DNA of 64,000 bases, taken from the NCBI RefSeq assembly GCF_014207565.1, contig NZ_JACHGJ010000011.1:62179-126178 (forward strand), given 5' to 3'. The first letter of the stretch is position 1. Each line of letters starts with the position of its first letter. The notes beneath the pieces are model-generated. The model ran no database searches and was not told the DNA's origin. It worked only from the letters and a program-made list of their open reading frames with translations. The translations under genes and the position numbers were made by a program. This document shows, piece by piece, positions 25,545-34,638 of this stretch. This DNA is from Spirochaeta isovalerica. Its GTDB lineage: Bacteria > Spirochaetota > Spirochaetia > DSM-2461.

Positions 25545-26960
25545 CTAAAACCTGAAGTAGAGAAAGGGAGAGTAGCTGTCCGAAAGAATCTTCAGAACTG
25601 ACAGACCCAGTAAGGCTGTATAAATAACGGCGTGGGACATTCCCTTCTCCCTGATAGTATTGAGCGCTTTATCATCGTGATACTTTTCTTCGAAAACAAT
25701 AAGAAGAACAGCCACAGCTCCGGTAAAAAGGGAGAATCGGCTCAGCTGCCAGCTGACCGATGCGCTTATGGCCAGTCCGTTTAGGCCGAACATTCCGCTC
25801 AGCATGGACGTTATGCCATTGAAATCTCCCGCCCGGAAGAAAACCCAGCTGATACCGACTAATATAAGAGTCCTGACATGATGGAGGGTCTTTTTCGCTG
25901 TCGATTCCTGATGAAGGTGAAGACCGCTTTTTCTTTCGATCATAAGCCACAGGCCGTGCCATATTCCCCATAGGGCAAAATTCCAGGCTGCACCGTGCCA
26001 GAGCCCGCCGAGAAACATGACGAGAAAGAGATTCAAATAGGTTCTCCGGCTCCCTTTCCGGTTTCCCCCAAGGGGGATGTAGAGATAATCGCGGAGCCAG
26101 CGGGACAGGCTGATGTGCCAGCGCTGCCAGAACTCCGTTATGCTTGCCGACTTATAGGGCGCATCGAAATTCTTTTTAAAATGGAAGCCCATCATCTGCC
26201 CCAGACCCAGGGCCATATCGGAATAACCGGAGAAATCAAAGTAGATCTGAATGGCATAGGCCGCTGTGCCCAGCCACGATTCAATAAATGTTGGAGCGCT
26301 CTGTGCGAAAATTACGTCGGCCAGCGGCGCTACCGTATCGGCTATGAGAACTTTTTTACAGACTCCGATAGCAAAGAGAACAAAACCCTGACCGAAAAGA
26401 TGAAGGTTGTGTTCCCTTTGTTTCAGCTGGTCTATTATGTCTTTGTATCGAAGAATGGGACCGGCAATGAGCTGGGGAAAAAGAGTGACATAGGTCGCCA
26501 ATTCAAAAAAGCTGTCAGCCGGGGGCGCATCGTTCCGATAGACATCGATGACATAACTCATGGACTGAAAAATATAAAAAGAAATGCCGATGGGAAGAAT
26601 GACCTGCTGATAGGCGAGGGGTTGTAACCCCGCCAGTTCCAGCAGAGCGTTTAAGGAATCCGCTCCGAAATTGAAGTATTTGAAGTAAGCCAGAATCGAG
26701 AGATTGGAGGCGACAGCAGTTGCGAGGAGGAGGCGCGCTTTCTTATTCTGTTCTCTGTTCCTGTACAGGGAGCGGCCAAAAAGATAGTTTCCAAGGGAGA
26801 CTCCGATAAGCAGCAGGAGAAAATCCACCCGCCAGAAGGCGTAAAACAACCAGCTCCCCAGAAGTATGACAGATGTTCTCATTTTCTCCGGTACGAGGTA
26901 GTACAGGAGAAAAAAAAGAGGCATGAATAAAAAAAGGAAAGCCGGAGTGGTAAAGACCAT
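25545..26960 (-). CDS. algI: MBOAT-family membrane O-acyltransferase (AlgI-like)
   Basis: 471 residues with about ten membrane helices. MBOAT motifs are intact: FWQRWHISLSRWLRDYLYIPLGG and FLGGLWHGAAWNFALWG, with His282 and His322 as the likely active-site histidines. AlgI passes acyl groups across the inner membrane to AlgJ/AlgX for O-acetylation of an exported polysaccharide; DltB is the related D-alanylation protein, but the AlgF and AlgJ neighbours favour the AlgI role. AGGAG lies 12 bases before ATG 26960, inside the end of algF, so algF and algI are probably coupled. The polymer is unknown. Confidence 0.93.
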   Translation of the reverse strand: MVFTTPAFLFLFMPLFFLLYYLVPEKMRTSVILLGSWLFYAFWRVDFLLLLIGVSLGNYLFGRSLYRNREQNKKARLLLATAVASNLSILAYFKYFNFGADSLNALLELAGLQPLAYQQVILPIGISFYIFQSMSYVIDVYRNDAPPADSFFELATYVTLFPQLIAGPILRYKDIIDQLKQREHNLHLFGQGFVLFAIGVCKKVLIADTVAPLADVIFAQSAPTFIESWLGTAAYAIQIYFDFSGYSDMALGLGQMMGFHFKKNFDAPYKSASITEFWQRWHISLSRWLRDYLYIPLGGNRKGSRRTYLNLFLVMFLGGLWHGAAWNFALWGIWHGLWLMIERKSGLHLHQESTAKKTLHHVRTLILVGISWVFFRAGDFNGITSMLSGMFGLNGLAISASVSWQLSRFSLFTGAVAVLLIVFEEKYHDDKALNTIREKGMSHAVIYTALLGLSVLKILSDSYSPFLYFRF

Positions 26961-26966
26961 GTTCCG

Positions 26967-27590
26967 TCAGGGCTCCTTTATGCCGGCAGTGATGACCATA
27001 GACCGGGGAGAGGCGTTATTGCCGTAAACAATTACAGAGGTTGATCCTCCCCGTGTCATGGGAAGCGGGCCCAGTTCAAGAATCTTTCCGCTACCGGATT
27101 TTAAAGCAAAATCAATTTCAAGCGGATTGACGGCCCGCTGAACCGATTGTCCGGGATTTATGTCTGAGAACAGATCGTCTCCTGTTTCGCTCACATAAAG
27201 AGACGCTGTCTCTTCAAGGCAATTGTAGAAATAAATCTGGTTTTTAGCCGGAGCCTCATGTTCGATATCTTCAAAAGCGAAACTACCTGCCGCAGTAAAA
27301 ATGAGAGTGTAGTATTTGCCGCTCATGGGAATGATTTCCAGAAAATCATCGCCTGCCTCGATAAAATACATCCCCGGGCCGATCTGATGGTATAGGGCGC
27401 TTTCTCTGCTTTCCGCCGTGGAAAATGTTTCCGACCCGATATGAATTTCCATATTTGTCCGGGGCTCCGCAAAAATGACCCTTACGAGAGCGCTCTCCGG
27501 AGAAATTCCCGAACCGTAGAGAGACTGGGCCGCCAGGGAGATCGATACAATCCATGATAAGAGGAGCATCAGACTTACTTTTTTCATCAT
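26967..27590 (-). CDS. algF: AlgF-like periplasmic O-acetylation protein
   Basis: 207 residues with a signal peptide (SLMLLLSWIVSISLAAQS). The mature protein is predicted to be all beta with two similar halves, beginning LYGSGISPESALVRVIF, and its length and pattern match AlgF, the periplasmic protein that works with AlgI and AlgJ. Homology of AlgF is weak by eye, so the call leans on the neighbours as well as on the pattern. GGAG precedes ATG 27590; a second ATG one codon later is equally possible. It starts three bases after the stop of the lipoprotein hydrolase gene. Confidence 0.72.
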   Translation of the reverse strand: MMKKVSLMLLLSWIVSISLAAQSLYGSGISPESALVRVIFAEPRTNMEIHIGSETFSTAESRESALYHQIGPGMYFIEAGDDFLEIIPMSGKYYTLIFTAAGSFAFEDIEHEAPAKNQIYFYNCLEETASLYVSETGDDLFSDINPGQSVQRAVNPLEIDFALKSGSGKILELGPLPMTRGGSTSVIVYGNNASPRSMVITAGIKEP

Positions 27591-27593
27591 ACT

Positions 27594-28886
27594 TTATTCT
27601 CCGAAGGATCTCATCCACTCTATCGAGTCGGCGAATCCGGCCATTCTGGTGTATTTGTGGGGAATTCCGGGGTAGACTTCATACTTCACTTCGCTGCCCA
27701 GCTCTCTGAGCCCGTCGACGAAAATGTCGGCGCTGGCCGTTGTAATGATAAAGTCCGTTCCTCCCTGAACAACAAATGAAGGAATACCGTGTCCCGAAAG
27801 ACCGGTGTTGTTCATCGCCATATATTTGTGCATGACCGGGTAATCCTCCGCGAGATTGTCGGTATAGAGTGACCGGTAAAAATCTTCATTGAAGAGTTTC
27901 TTTGAATCATAGCCGAAGTAGTATTGGAAGACATCGACGCACATGGTAGAGGCATCTTCCTCGAAGGTTTCGAGAAAGCGTTCCTGCAGGTAATCGGCGG
28001 GATCGATTTTATCTTCGCCGTACATTTTCATATAGGTGTAAATGATTTCCGCACCATAGCAGACGCCTTCTCTGAAGAGAGCTGCGATATCATTGGTCGA
28101 GGCGTATCCTATCACTCCCGTCAGATCTATTTCGGGAGCGTATTCCGACAGCAGATCGGCGGCGGCGAATGCGGCGTGGCCTCCCTGGGAATAGCCGGCA
28201 GTAAAGGTCTGTCCGGAGAGGTTTGCCTTGAGAGATGAAAAGTCTTCGGTCTCGAAGAGGTTTTTAACGGCTCTGATGGAATCGAGCATTACGTGACCTT
28301 CGGCCAGCTTGGAAAAGTAGCGCTGCGGCCGGTCGGGATCATTGAAACCCAGATAATCGGGGAATACGGCGATAAACCCGCTGCCTCCGTAGGCCAGCAT
28401 GTTCTGCTTGTACCATCCCCAGCGTCTTAATTCCGGAACTTCGAAAGAGGGCGCGCAGGCATCGGATATTCCCGTCGTGCCGGAACCGAATACGTAGAGG
28501 GGGAAATCCTCATCCACAGCCGTATCGGGTATGAACAGCTGGGCGTGTATTATGGCCTGAGAACCGTCGAAATCCGTGCTGACGAACCGGATGTGGTAGG
28601 TTCGGACACCATATTGCAGCGGCTCCATGGCATAATCTTCTATGAAGGGCTTGACCGCTTCAACCGTTTCATTCAGAGAGTAGACTTTCCTTTTCTCAAC
28701 GAGGGTGATGTCTCCCGGAAGGGGGAGCTGCGGTTCTTCCGCGACTGGCTGCGGCTCAACCTGCACCTGGGTTTGGTTTTCAACCGTCTGTTCAATATCA
28801 GCGCTCTTGTTTCCGCTGCAGGAAAAAGAGAGAAGTATAAAGGGCAATATCAATAAAAAAAATAAATTACCTGTAATGGATTTCAT
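27594..28886 (-). CDS. Exported alpha/beta-hydrolase lipoprotein (secretory-lipase-like)
   Basis: 430 residues. A lipoprotein signal with Cys23 in LLSFSCSG anchors it to an envelope membrane. A serine hydrolase fold follows: nucleophile Ser233 in GYSQGGHAAFAAAD, an Asp in VVQGGTDFIIT and a His in GIPHKYT near the C-terminus complete a normal triad. The oxyanion region is YVFGSGTTGI. The fold resembles the secretory lipases and prolyl-oligopeptidase-like esterases. It is a paralogue of the upstream gene (shared DYLGF/DYMGF, DPDR and QGGHAAFAAAD blocks). The AlgF, AlgI, AlgJ neighbours suggest that it removes or adds acyl groups on an envelope polymer; this is inference. Confidence 0.82.
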   Translation of the reverse strand: MKSITGNLFFLLILPFILLSFSCSGNKSADIEQTVENQTQVQVEPQPVAEEPQLPLPGDITLVEKRKVYSLNETVEAVKPFIEDYAMEPLQYGVRTYHIRFVSTDFDGSQAIIHAQLFIPDTAVDEDFPLYVFGSGTTGISDACAPSFEVPELRRWGWYKQNMLAYGGSGFIAVFPDYLGFNDPDRPQRYFSKLAEGHVMLDSIRAVKNLFETEDFSSLKANLSGQTFTAGYSQGGHAAFAAADLLSEYAPEIDLTGVIGYASTNDIAALFREGVCYGAEIIYTYMKMYGEDKIDPADYLQERFLETFEEDASTMCVDVFQYYFGYDSKKLFNEDFYRSLYTDNLAEDYPVMHKYMAMNNTGLSGHGIPSFVVQGGTDFIITTASADIFVDGLRELGSEVKYEVYPGIPHKYTRMAGFADSIEWMRSFGE

Positions 28887-28895
28887 GGTTTCCTC

Positions 28896-30071
28896 TTATT
28901 TCGTATGGTTTTCGATCCAGGTTCTGGATTTTTCAAAACTTATCTGTCTGGTATCGTGTCTGGCATCTTTGTAAAAGACATAATCCACCGGAACATTCAT
29001 AGACCTCAGCTTTTCTACAAATTGTGTCTGTGTTTCCGGGAAAATGACGATATCGTTTCCACCCTGATAGATGGCTACGGGAATCCTCTGTCCGGCAAGT
29101 CCCGTGCTATTCATTTCCACATAATGGAAAAGGTCGGGATAATCCCTTTCAAGGGTTTCTTCTGTAAGCGATGCGATAAACTCATCCCTGAAAAGCCCCT
29201 GCGGCACATGAGGGTAATAGGACTGCATGCCGCCCACACACATCCGAAGCAGATCTCTCTCAAGATTGTCGGCAAATTTTTCTATCAGGATTTGTGACGG
29301 GTCGACATTTTCAATTCCGTATAATTGGCTGTAAGTGTAGAGAACCATAGGTGCCACATCGGAATACTCCCGGAAAAGGGAAAAAATATCTGTTGTAGGA
29401 CCGTAGCCGATAATGCCGCTCAGCGACACATCGGGAGCGTATGAAAGCCTGTAATCGGCGGCGGCGAAGGCGGCATGACCCCCCTGGGAAAAGCCGGCCA
29501 CAAAGTGGCTCGTATAAGAAACGGTATCCAGTTTCAGTTCCTGAAGAAGGTTTTTAAGGGCTCTTATGGAATCGAGGAGAACTCTCGCTTCACATTCGGC
29601 GACCATATAATACTGCAATCTGTCAGGATCTCCGAATCCCATATAATCGGAAAAAATCCCGATTGATCCCTGTCCGGCATGGGCCAGAACATGAGAGCGG
29701 TATAAGCCCCATCTGATTCCCAGGATGTGCTCTCTGGAAGGGCGGCAGCTGTCCCTCAGGCCCGTGGAGCCTGCGCCGAATACATAGACGGAACGGCTGT
29801 CCCTGTCTTCATAGCGGGGGATAAAAATCTGTGTCGTTATCGGAGCATCTGTGCCGTCAGGGTAAAGGCTGTTGAACTTTACCCAGTAAATATCGACAGA
29901 GTATTTCGCTTCCGGTACAACATATCCTTCAAATAGCTCCTGATTGAAGTCCTCTATCTCCCGGGGACTTAAGGTGCCTTCCAGTTCGTATGAAATGATT
30001 TCACCGGGAGCTCTGGATGATAGGGGTGAAAGAATCAGCAGTAAAAACAGAACCGGAAGGCTTTTTCTCAC
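28896..30071 (-). CDS. Exported alpha/beta hydrolase, paralogue of the next gene
   Basis: 391 residues with a signal peptide (VLFLLLILSPLSSRA) but no lipobox. Nucleophile Ser195 is in GFSQGGHAAFAAAD, the Asp in GGNDIVIF and the His in DARHDTR. The layout (FGAGSTGLRDSC, SDYMGFGDPDR) is the same as in the gene that follows, so it arose by duplication. One copy is lipid-anchored and this one looks soluble. The start is GTG 30071, which overlaps the stop of the upstream gene (GTGA); this coupling and GAGAG upstream decide the start. The substrate is unknown. Confidence 0.8.
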   Translation of the reverse strand: MRKSLPVLFLLLILSPLSSRAPGEIISYELEGTLSPREIEDFNQELFEGYVVPEAKYSVDIYWVKFNSLYPDGTDAPITTQIFIPRYEDRDSRSVYVFGAGSTGLRDSCRPSREHILGIRWGLYRSHVLAHAGQGSIGIFSDYMGFGDPDRLQYYMVAECEARVLLDSIRALKNLLQELKLDTVSYTSHFVAGFSQGGHAAFAAADYRLSYAPDVSLSGIIGYGPTTDIFSLFREYSDVAPMVLYTYSQLYGIENVDPSQILIEKFADNLERDLLRMCVGGMQSYYPHVPQGLFRDEFIASLTEETLERDYPDLFHYVEMNSTGLAGQRIPVAIYQGGNDIVIFPETQTQFVEKLRSMNVPVDYVFYKDARHDTRQISFEKSRTWIENHTK

Positions 30072-31972
30072 TGGCTGCTCTCTTCAGACGCAGCGGGAGA
30101 AGTCTCTACCATCTCTCCGTTGGTTGCCGGAGTCGTCTCCAGGTCGGGATTGTAATAGAGAATACTGAGTCTCTCATTATCCACCCTGTGCTTGAGTTTC
30201 ACATAGAGCGTTTCCGTTGCCTTGTCGTACACCCAGCCATCGGAATAACGCTGAAAATTGGGGTCGCTGTTCCACTTCATGCCGTGCATATAGATCCGCA
30301 CGAAAGGCTTTACCCCTTTTATGGCAAAGTGATGTATCGAACCTTTGGGAAAATTGATCGTCACTATTGTTTCCCTTGTGCTTTTCTGGATTGTCTGAGA
30401 GGAGGCTGATGTGAGAATCCAGGATCCGGCCCCGAGGATCTCATCGAGTGGTTCCTGTCTCACATAATAGGGATTTTCCGTCAGATCATAATAAAAATCT
30501 TCCGGAAGTATTGTCCCGGATTCAGAGGAGATCCTGTTGTCTTCTGTAATTAAGAAAGCCGGAATAAATGCCGACTCTCCCGCACGGCTCAGGATGGAAA
30601 TAATCATTTTCATCCCGACAGTCCTGTAGAAGTCGTTATCCAGAAGATTTCCCGATCTAAGAAGCTCCCTTCCCGCACGGAATGAGCTTTCTACATTGAC
30701 CTGTCCCTCTTCATCGAGAAACAGACCTTCGTCGAGCCAGTTCACCGACGGGAGAATATGCTGTTCGACAGTATCGATGATAAAAGCGTCGTAATCCCTG
30801 TCGGGATAATCATTATAGACACTGTTTATAATCTGAAGTTTCGTAATTGTCCGCCCGAGGCTGTCGCTGTCCAGAATTGACGAGGACATGGTCAGAACTT
30901 TATCTATCTGGTTTTCCAGACGATTGCTTCTCATAAAATCAAGCAGGTTTTCCCGGGACAGGATGGCCTGATTCTCGGCATCGAGCTGAGCTATAATCTC
31001 CCGGCGTTCCAGATTCTGATCACTTATCAAATCGCGTGTTTCGACGACGATATTCCCGATATAGGGAGCTGACCAGGCCGTGAGTTCGTTCTCCAGGGCG
31101 ACGGAAGCGGTGCGGATGAGGCTGGCAGAGGTTCTGTAGGATCCCCTTGTCAGACTCTCAGAAAGGTAGGAACGGGCCGTCGTTTCATTAAACTGCTGCT
31201 CCCCTTCGGCATCGGTCCACATTCCCGTTTTACTGTTGAATCGGGAATTCCATCCGAAAAAGGCATTGTTGACGAAAGTGGAAACGGCTTCGCTGTATTC
31301 GGAAGAAAGATCTTCGCTGTTCTGCTCGTACCATTTTTCAGCTGTCCGCCCTTTGCTGACCAGCGTTTCCTGGATGACAAGCGTAACGGGGTTGTTGTCC
31401 GGGACAGCAATCTTTATAAAATCATTCTGGCTGTCCACGACATACTCATTGGTCATGGCCAGAAAAAAATTGGTTTCTCCGTTGCTGATAACCGGCGTAT
31501 TGTCCTCTTCCGTATAACCGAGTGCGAAGCCTCTGTCCTCCTTGAACGGGAGGGACAGGCTGGTAATGGGAGGAACGGTTTCTGGCAGGTCCGCGCGGAC
31601 GGAAATTTTGTTGTCGGCGAAATCTGTGCTGAATTCCAGTCTGATCTCGTTGTCAAAAAAAAGGGTGAAGCTGTTTTCCCCCTCTTCGTAATTTGTCAAA
31701 ATCGATTTATGTGTGATGCCGTCGGCTGTTTCAATTGTCAGCACTTTGCGGGAGTTGAAGAGAAAACTCATACCATTGACGAACATGTTCAGTTTTTTTA
31801 TTTCCGATGGTCTGACGGGAGTGCCCTTTGTAGCCTTGCCTGTCAGTTCTATATTCCCGATGGCTCTGCTGAAGCTCAGCTGCTGCGTATAGTGCATAAA
31901 AAAGAAAAACCCGGTCATCAGGATGTACAGCGCCGGAATTATGTAGAAGCGGCGTCTAATTTTTTTTTCCAT
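30068..31972 (-). CDS. Membrane-anchored large periplasmic protein of unknown function
   Basis: 634 residues. A single N-terminal anchor helix (FYIIPALYILMTGFFFFM) is followed by about 600 residues with two parts: a beta-rich region to about 190 (FTLFFDNEIRLEFSTDF) and a long helical region (SLIRTASVALENELTAW, RREIIAQLDAENQAI), then a beta-rich end. No family was recognised. It is the first gene of the operon of two hydrolases and AlgFIJ homologues, so a role in a polymer's export or assembly is possible but unproven. ATG 31972 has no ribosome site; a promoter-like TACTAT ends eight bases before it. Confidence 0.72.
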   Translation of the reverse strand: MEKKIRRRFYIIPALYILMTGFFFFMHYTQQLSFSRAIGNIELTGKATKGTPVRPSEIKKLNMFVNGMSFLFNSRKVLTIETADGITHKSILTNYEEGENSFTLFFDNEIRLEFSTDFADNKISVRADLPETVPPITSLSLPFKEDRGFALGYTEEDNTPVISNGETNFFLAMTNEYVVDSQNDFIKIAVPDNNPVTLVIQETLVSKGRTAEKWYEQNSEDLSSEYSEAVSTFVNNAFFGWNSRFNSKTGMWTDAEGEQQFNETTARSYLSESLTRGSYRTSASLIRTASVALENELTAWSAPYIGNIVVETRDLISDQNLERREIIAQLDAENQAILSRENLLDFMRSNRLENQIDKVLTMSSSILDSDSLGRTITKLQIINSVYNDYPDRDYDAFIIDTVEQHILPSVNWLDEGLFLDEEGQVNVESSFRAGRELLRSGNLLDNDFYRTVGMKMIISILSRAGESAFIPAFLITEDNRISSESGTILPEDFYYDLTENPYYVRQEPLDEILGAGSWILTSASSQTIQKSTRETIVTINFPKGSIHHFAIKGVKPFVRIYMHGMKWNSDPNFQRYSDGWVYDKATETLYVKLKHRVDNERLSILYYNPDLETTPATNGEMVETSPAASEESSQ

Positions 31973-31980
31973 AGGGAAAA

Positions 31981-32009
31981 ATAGTATCAGCAGAAATCCA
32001 AAAATGCAA
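31981..32009 (-). promoter_or_regulatory. Putative promoter of the six-gene acylation operon
   Basis: On the minus strand TTGCAT (32004-32009), a 17-base spacer and TACTAT (31981-31986) end eight bases before ATG 31972. No ribosome site is seen. Confidence 0.4.
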
Positions 32010-32065
32010 CCTTGTCCAGAACGCCCAGTCACTATATATTTAAGGCCTATAGGAGATATAAGCCA

Positions 32066-33448
32066 ATGTCACAACGGGTAAAGGGTTTGCTCATCAGCCC
32101 TTTTATTCTTTTTATAATCACATCCTGTGTCAGCTCGCCGGAAAATCCGGAAAAACCCTATACCGGCGACAAGGAGTCTTCCGCCGTTGCAGAACGGCCC
32201 GGGGAAGATCCCATAGCTTTTTATCGCGGACCGGAAGACGCTGCCGAAGCGATCCGGGTAATGGAAGAAATGGAAGATGAAAAAATGGACCGCGATTCCC
32301 GCTTCATCTACTACTCACTGCTTATTTCCAACAATGATTTGGATAAAGCGGCGGAACAGCTCGATATCCTGCTTAGTGAGAATCCCGACGACAAAGAGGT
32401 TCTGGCCGCTTATATTACCCTGGCTGACTACAGAGGAGAGAAAGACAGGAGAGATACAGCTCTCGATAATCTGATTTCTCTTGATCCCGACAGCAGTTTT
32501 GTTATTAACATGAAAGGGTCTTTCGCCCTGAGGGATGAAAAATACGGGGAAGCGGAAAAGCTCTTCCTGAACAGCCTCTCTCTGGACAGGGAAAACTCCG
32601 AGACTTATATCGGACTGGCCAACGCTTTAATGCACATAAAGGACAGGGAAGAGGAGAGCCTCCGTTTTTTTAACATGGCGGAACAGATCGATCCTGATAA
32701 TCCCTACATTTACAGCGATCGATCGAGGGTCTACCGTTTTCTCAAAGATTATGGGAAGGCGGAAGATGACATTTCCAGAGCTATCGAACTCTATCCTTCT
32801 GAGTGGAATTATCTGGACAGAGCCAGAATACGGATAGGAGACCTCAATGAAAAGGATGATGCGAAAGAGGATCTTCTCAAGGTTCTCGCTCTCAATCCGG
32901 AGAATTTCTTCGCCAATGTGTATCTGGCCGGTATTTATGATGAACAGGGTGAGTATGATCTATCCCTGACTCATTACGAGAAGGTTCTTGATCTCGCTTC
33001 CGATTACAATTTCGCTTATCCGGCAATGGGAAAACTGTATTTTATTAAAGAGCGCTGGGCCGAATCCGCGGAAATGTACCGAAAGGCTGTTGAAAGCGGT
33101 CTCAATGAAATGACATATCCCCTTATGGGCTGGCTGGCTTTTTATAAAGACGGCAAAGAAAAGGAAGGACAGCGGCTGCTCAATGCCTATATCGGGAAGC
33201 TGGACAGAAGCAGTTCCCTATACGAGATGTACCGTTATTATCTCTCTCCCTCATCGCCTTATTTTGTTCAGATGGCCATTGATAAGGAGAAAGATCAGAT
33301 GATGCAGGACCGTATGAAGTTCTATATGGGCATGATTGATTATCTTAAAGGTAGAAAAGACACGGCGCGGGCCATTCTTGGAGAGGTCGCTGCCAGAAAA
33401 GGGGCTCCGGAATTTGAACTGGCTAACCTCTATATGGAGAAAGAATGA
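32066..33448 (+). CDS. TPR-repeat lipoprotein
   Basis: 460 residues. The lipoprotein signal ends in FIITSC (Cys near residue 21). The rest is a solenoid of about nine to ten tetratricopeptide repeats with recognisable cores (YGEAEKLFLNSLSLDRENSE, YGKAEDDISRAIELYPSEW, YDLSLTHYEKVLDL). TPR lipoproteins of spirochaetes act as protein-binding scaffolds in the envelope; the partner is not known. ATG 32066 has AGGAG ten bases upstream; an in-frame ATG at 32012 is not supported. It shares a 93-base region with the divergent acylation operon and its last bases (ATGA) overlap the TraB-family gene. Confidence 0.86.
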   Translation: MSQRVKGLLISPFILFIITSCVSSPENPEKPYTGDKESSAVAERPGEDPIAFYRGPEDAAEAIRVMEEMEDEKMDRDSRFIYYSLLISNNDLDKAAEQLDILLSENPDDKEVLAAYITLADYRGEKDRRDTALDNLISLDPDSSFVINMKGSFALRDEKYGEAEKLFLNSLSLDRENSETYIGLANALMHIKDREEESLRFFNMAEQIDPDNPYIYSDRSRVYRFLKDYGKAEDDISRAIELYPSEWNYLDRARIRIGDLNEKDDAKEDLLKVLALNPENFFANVYLAGIYDEQGEYDLSLTHYEKVLDLASDYNFAYPAMGKLYFIKERWAESAEMYRKAVESGLNEMTYPLMGWLAFYKDGKEKEGQRLLNAYIGKLDRSSSLYEMYRYYLSPSSPYFVQMAIDKEKDQMMQDRMKFYMGMIDYLKGRKDTARAILGEVAARKGAPEFELANLYMEKE

Positions 33449-34638
33449 AAATAGATAATATCAGTGATACGATAAACAGAATTGTGTTCGATGACAGGGA
33501 GATCCTGCTGATCGGCACGGCTCACGTATCACATGAAAGCGTTGATGAAGTAAAACAGGCTATTGAGAGTGAAGAGCCCGGAAGGGTGTGTATTGAAATT
33601 GACGAAGGTCGATATCAGTCGATAATTGATGAGGAAAGTTGGAAAAAGCTCGATATCCATCAGGCTATCAGACAGAAAAAAGGCTTTCTCATGATTGCCA
33701 GCCTTATCCTCGGTTCCTTTCAGAAGAAGATAGGGGCCGATATGGGAATCCGCCCCGGAGAAGAAATGAAAATAGCCGCGGAAGCCGCTACAGAAAAAGG
33801 CATTCCCTTTTCTTTCAGCGACAGGCCGATTCAGATAACGCTCCAGAGGGCCTGGAGAAAAAGCAACCTCTGGAACAAAATGAAGCTTCTCTCCTCTTTG
33901 ATTGCTTCGGCCTTTACTACGGAGAAGGTAGAGAAAAGCGATATAGAAGAACTGAAAAACTCCAATGCCCTCCAGGGAATGATGGAAGAGCTGGCCGGTT
34001 ATCTCCCTTCGGTAAAAGAAGTTCTCATCGATGAAAGAGACCGCTATCTGGCTACGAACATCTTCAACACGACTGAAAAAAAGGTCGTCGCCGTCGTGGG
34101 AGCCGGTCATGGACCGGGAATCCTGAAATGGTTCGAAAGGCTTGATAAAAAAGAAGTAGAGGCGGATATTTCCGATATTTCCGTAGTCCCGCCCAAAAGG
34201 CTATACGAAAAGGCCATTCCCTGGATTATTCCTTTTGTTATTGTGGGAATTATCACCGCGGGATTTTTCACCTCCGGTGTAAACGCCGGTTTCAATATGA
34301 TACTTGTCTGGATTCTGGCCAACGGGATACCTGCCGCTTTGGGGGCTATTATCGCCGCGGCGCATCCCCTTACCATCATTATCAGTTTCGCCGCGGCACC
34401 CATAACGTCGATGAATCCGACTATCGGAGTGGGATTTGTTTCGGGGCTTCTTGAATCATCTTTCCGCAAACCGCGAATCAGGGATCTGGAAAACCTTCAG
34501 GATGATGCCGGTTCTCTGAAAGGGTGGTATGGAAACCGTGTCCTTAGAATCCTTCTGGTATTTCTCCTCTCCTCTCTCGGCAGCGCCATAGGGACCTGGT
34601 GGGCCATACCTCATCTGTCCATCCTCCTCGGATCCTGA
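33445..34638 (+). CDS. TraB/PrgY-family membrane protein
   Basis: 397 residues. The first 240 are the TraB/GumN-type domain, with conserved GTAHVSHESVDEV and EIDEGRYQSI, a later IDERDRYLA and VGAGHGPGI; these acidic and His residues form the proposed metal-dependent hydrolase site. About four membrane helices follow (IPWIIPFVIVGIITAGFF and others). The PrgY relatives shut down pheromone in Enterococcus, and TraB proteins occur widely in bacteria and archaea. The substrate here is unknown. The start overlaps the TPR gene stop (ATGA) and the stop overlaps the RtcB start (TGATG). Confidence 0.86.
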   Translation: MKIDNISDTINRIVFDDREILLIGTAHVSHESVDEVKQAIESEEPGRVCIEIDEGRYQSIIDEESWKKLDIHQAIRQKKGFLMIASLILGSFQKKIGADMGIRPGEEMKIAAEAATEKGIPFSFSDRPIQITLQRAWRKSNLWNKMKLLSSLIASAFTTEKVEKSDIEELKNSNALQGMMEELAGYLPSVKEVLIDERDRYLATNIFNTTEKKVVAVVGAGHGPGILKWFERLDKKEVEADISDISVVPPKRLYEKAIPWIIPFVIVGIITAGFFTSGVNAGFNMILVWILANGIPAALGAIIAAAHPLTIIISFAAAPITSMNPTIGVGFVSGLLESSFRKPRIRDLENLQDDAGSLKGWYGNRVLRILLVFLLSSLGSAIGTWWAIPHLSILLGS

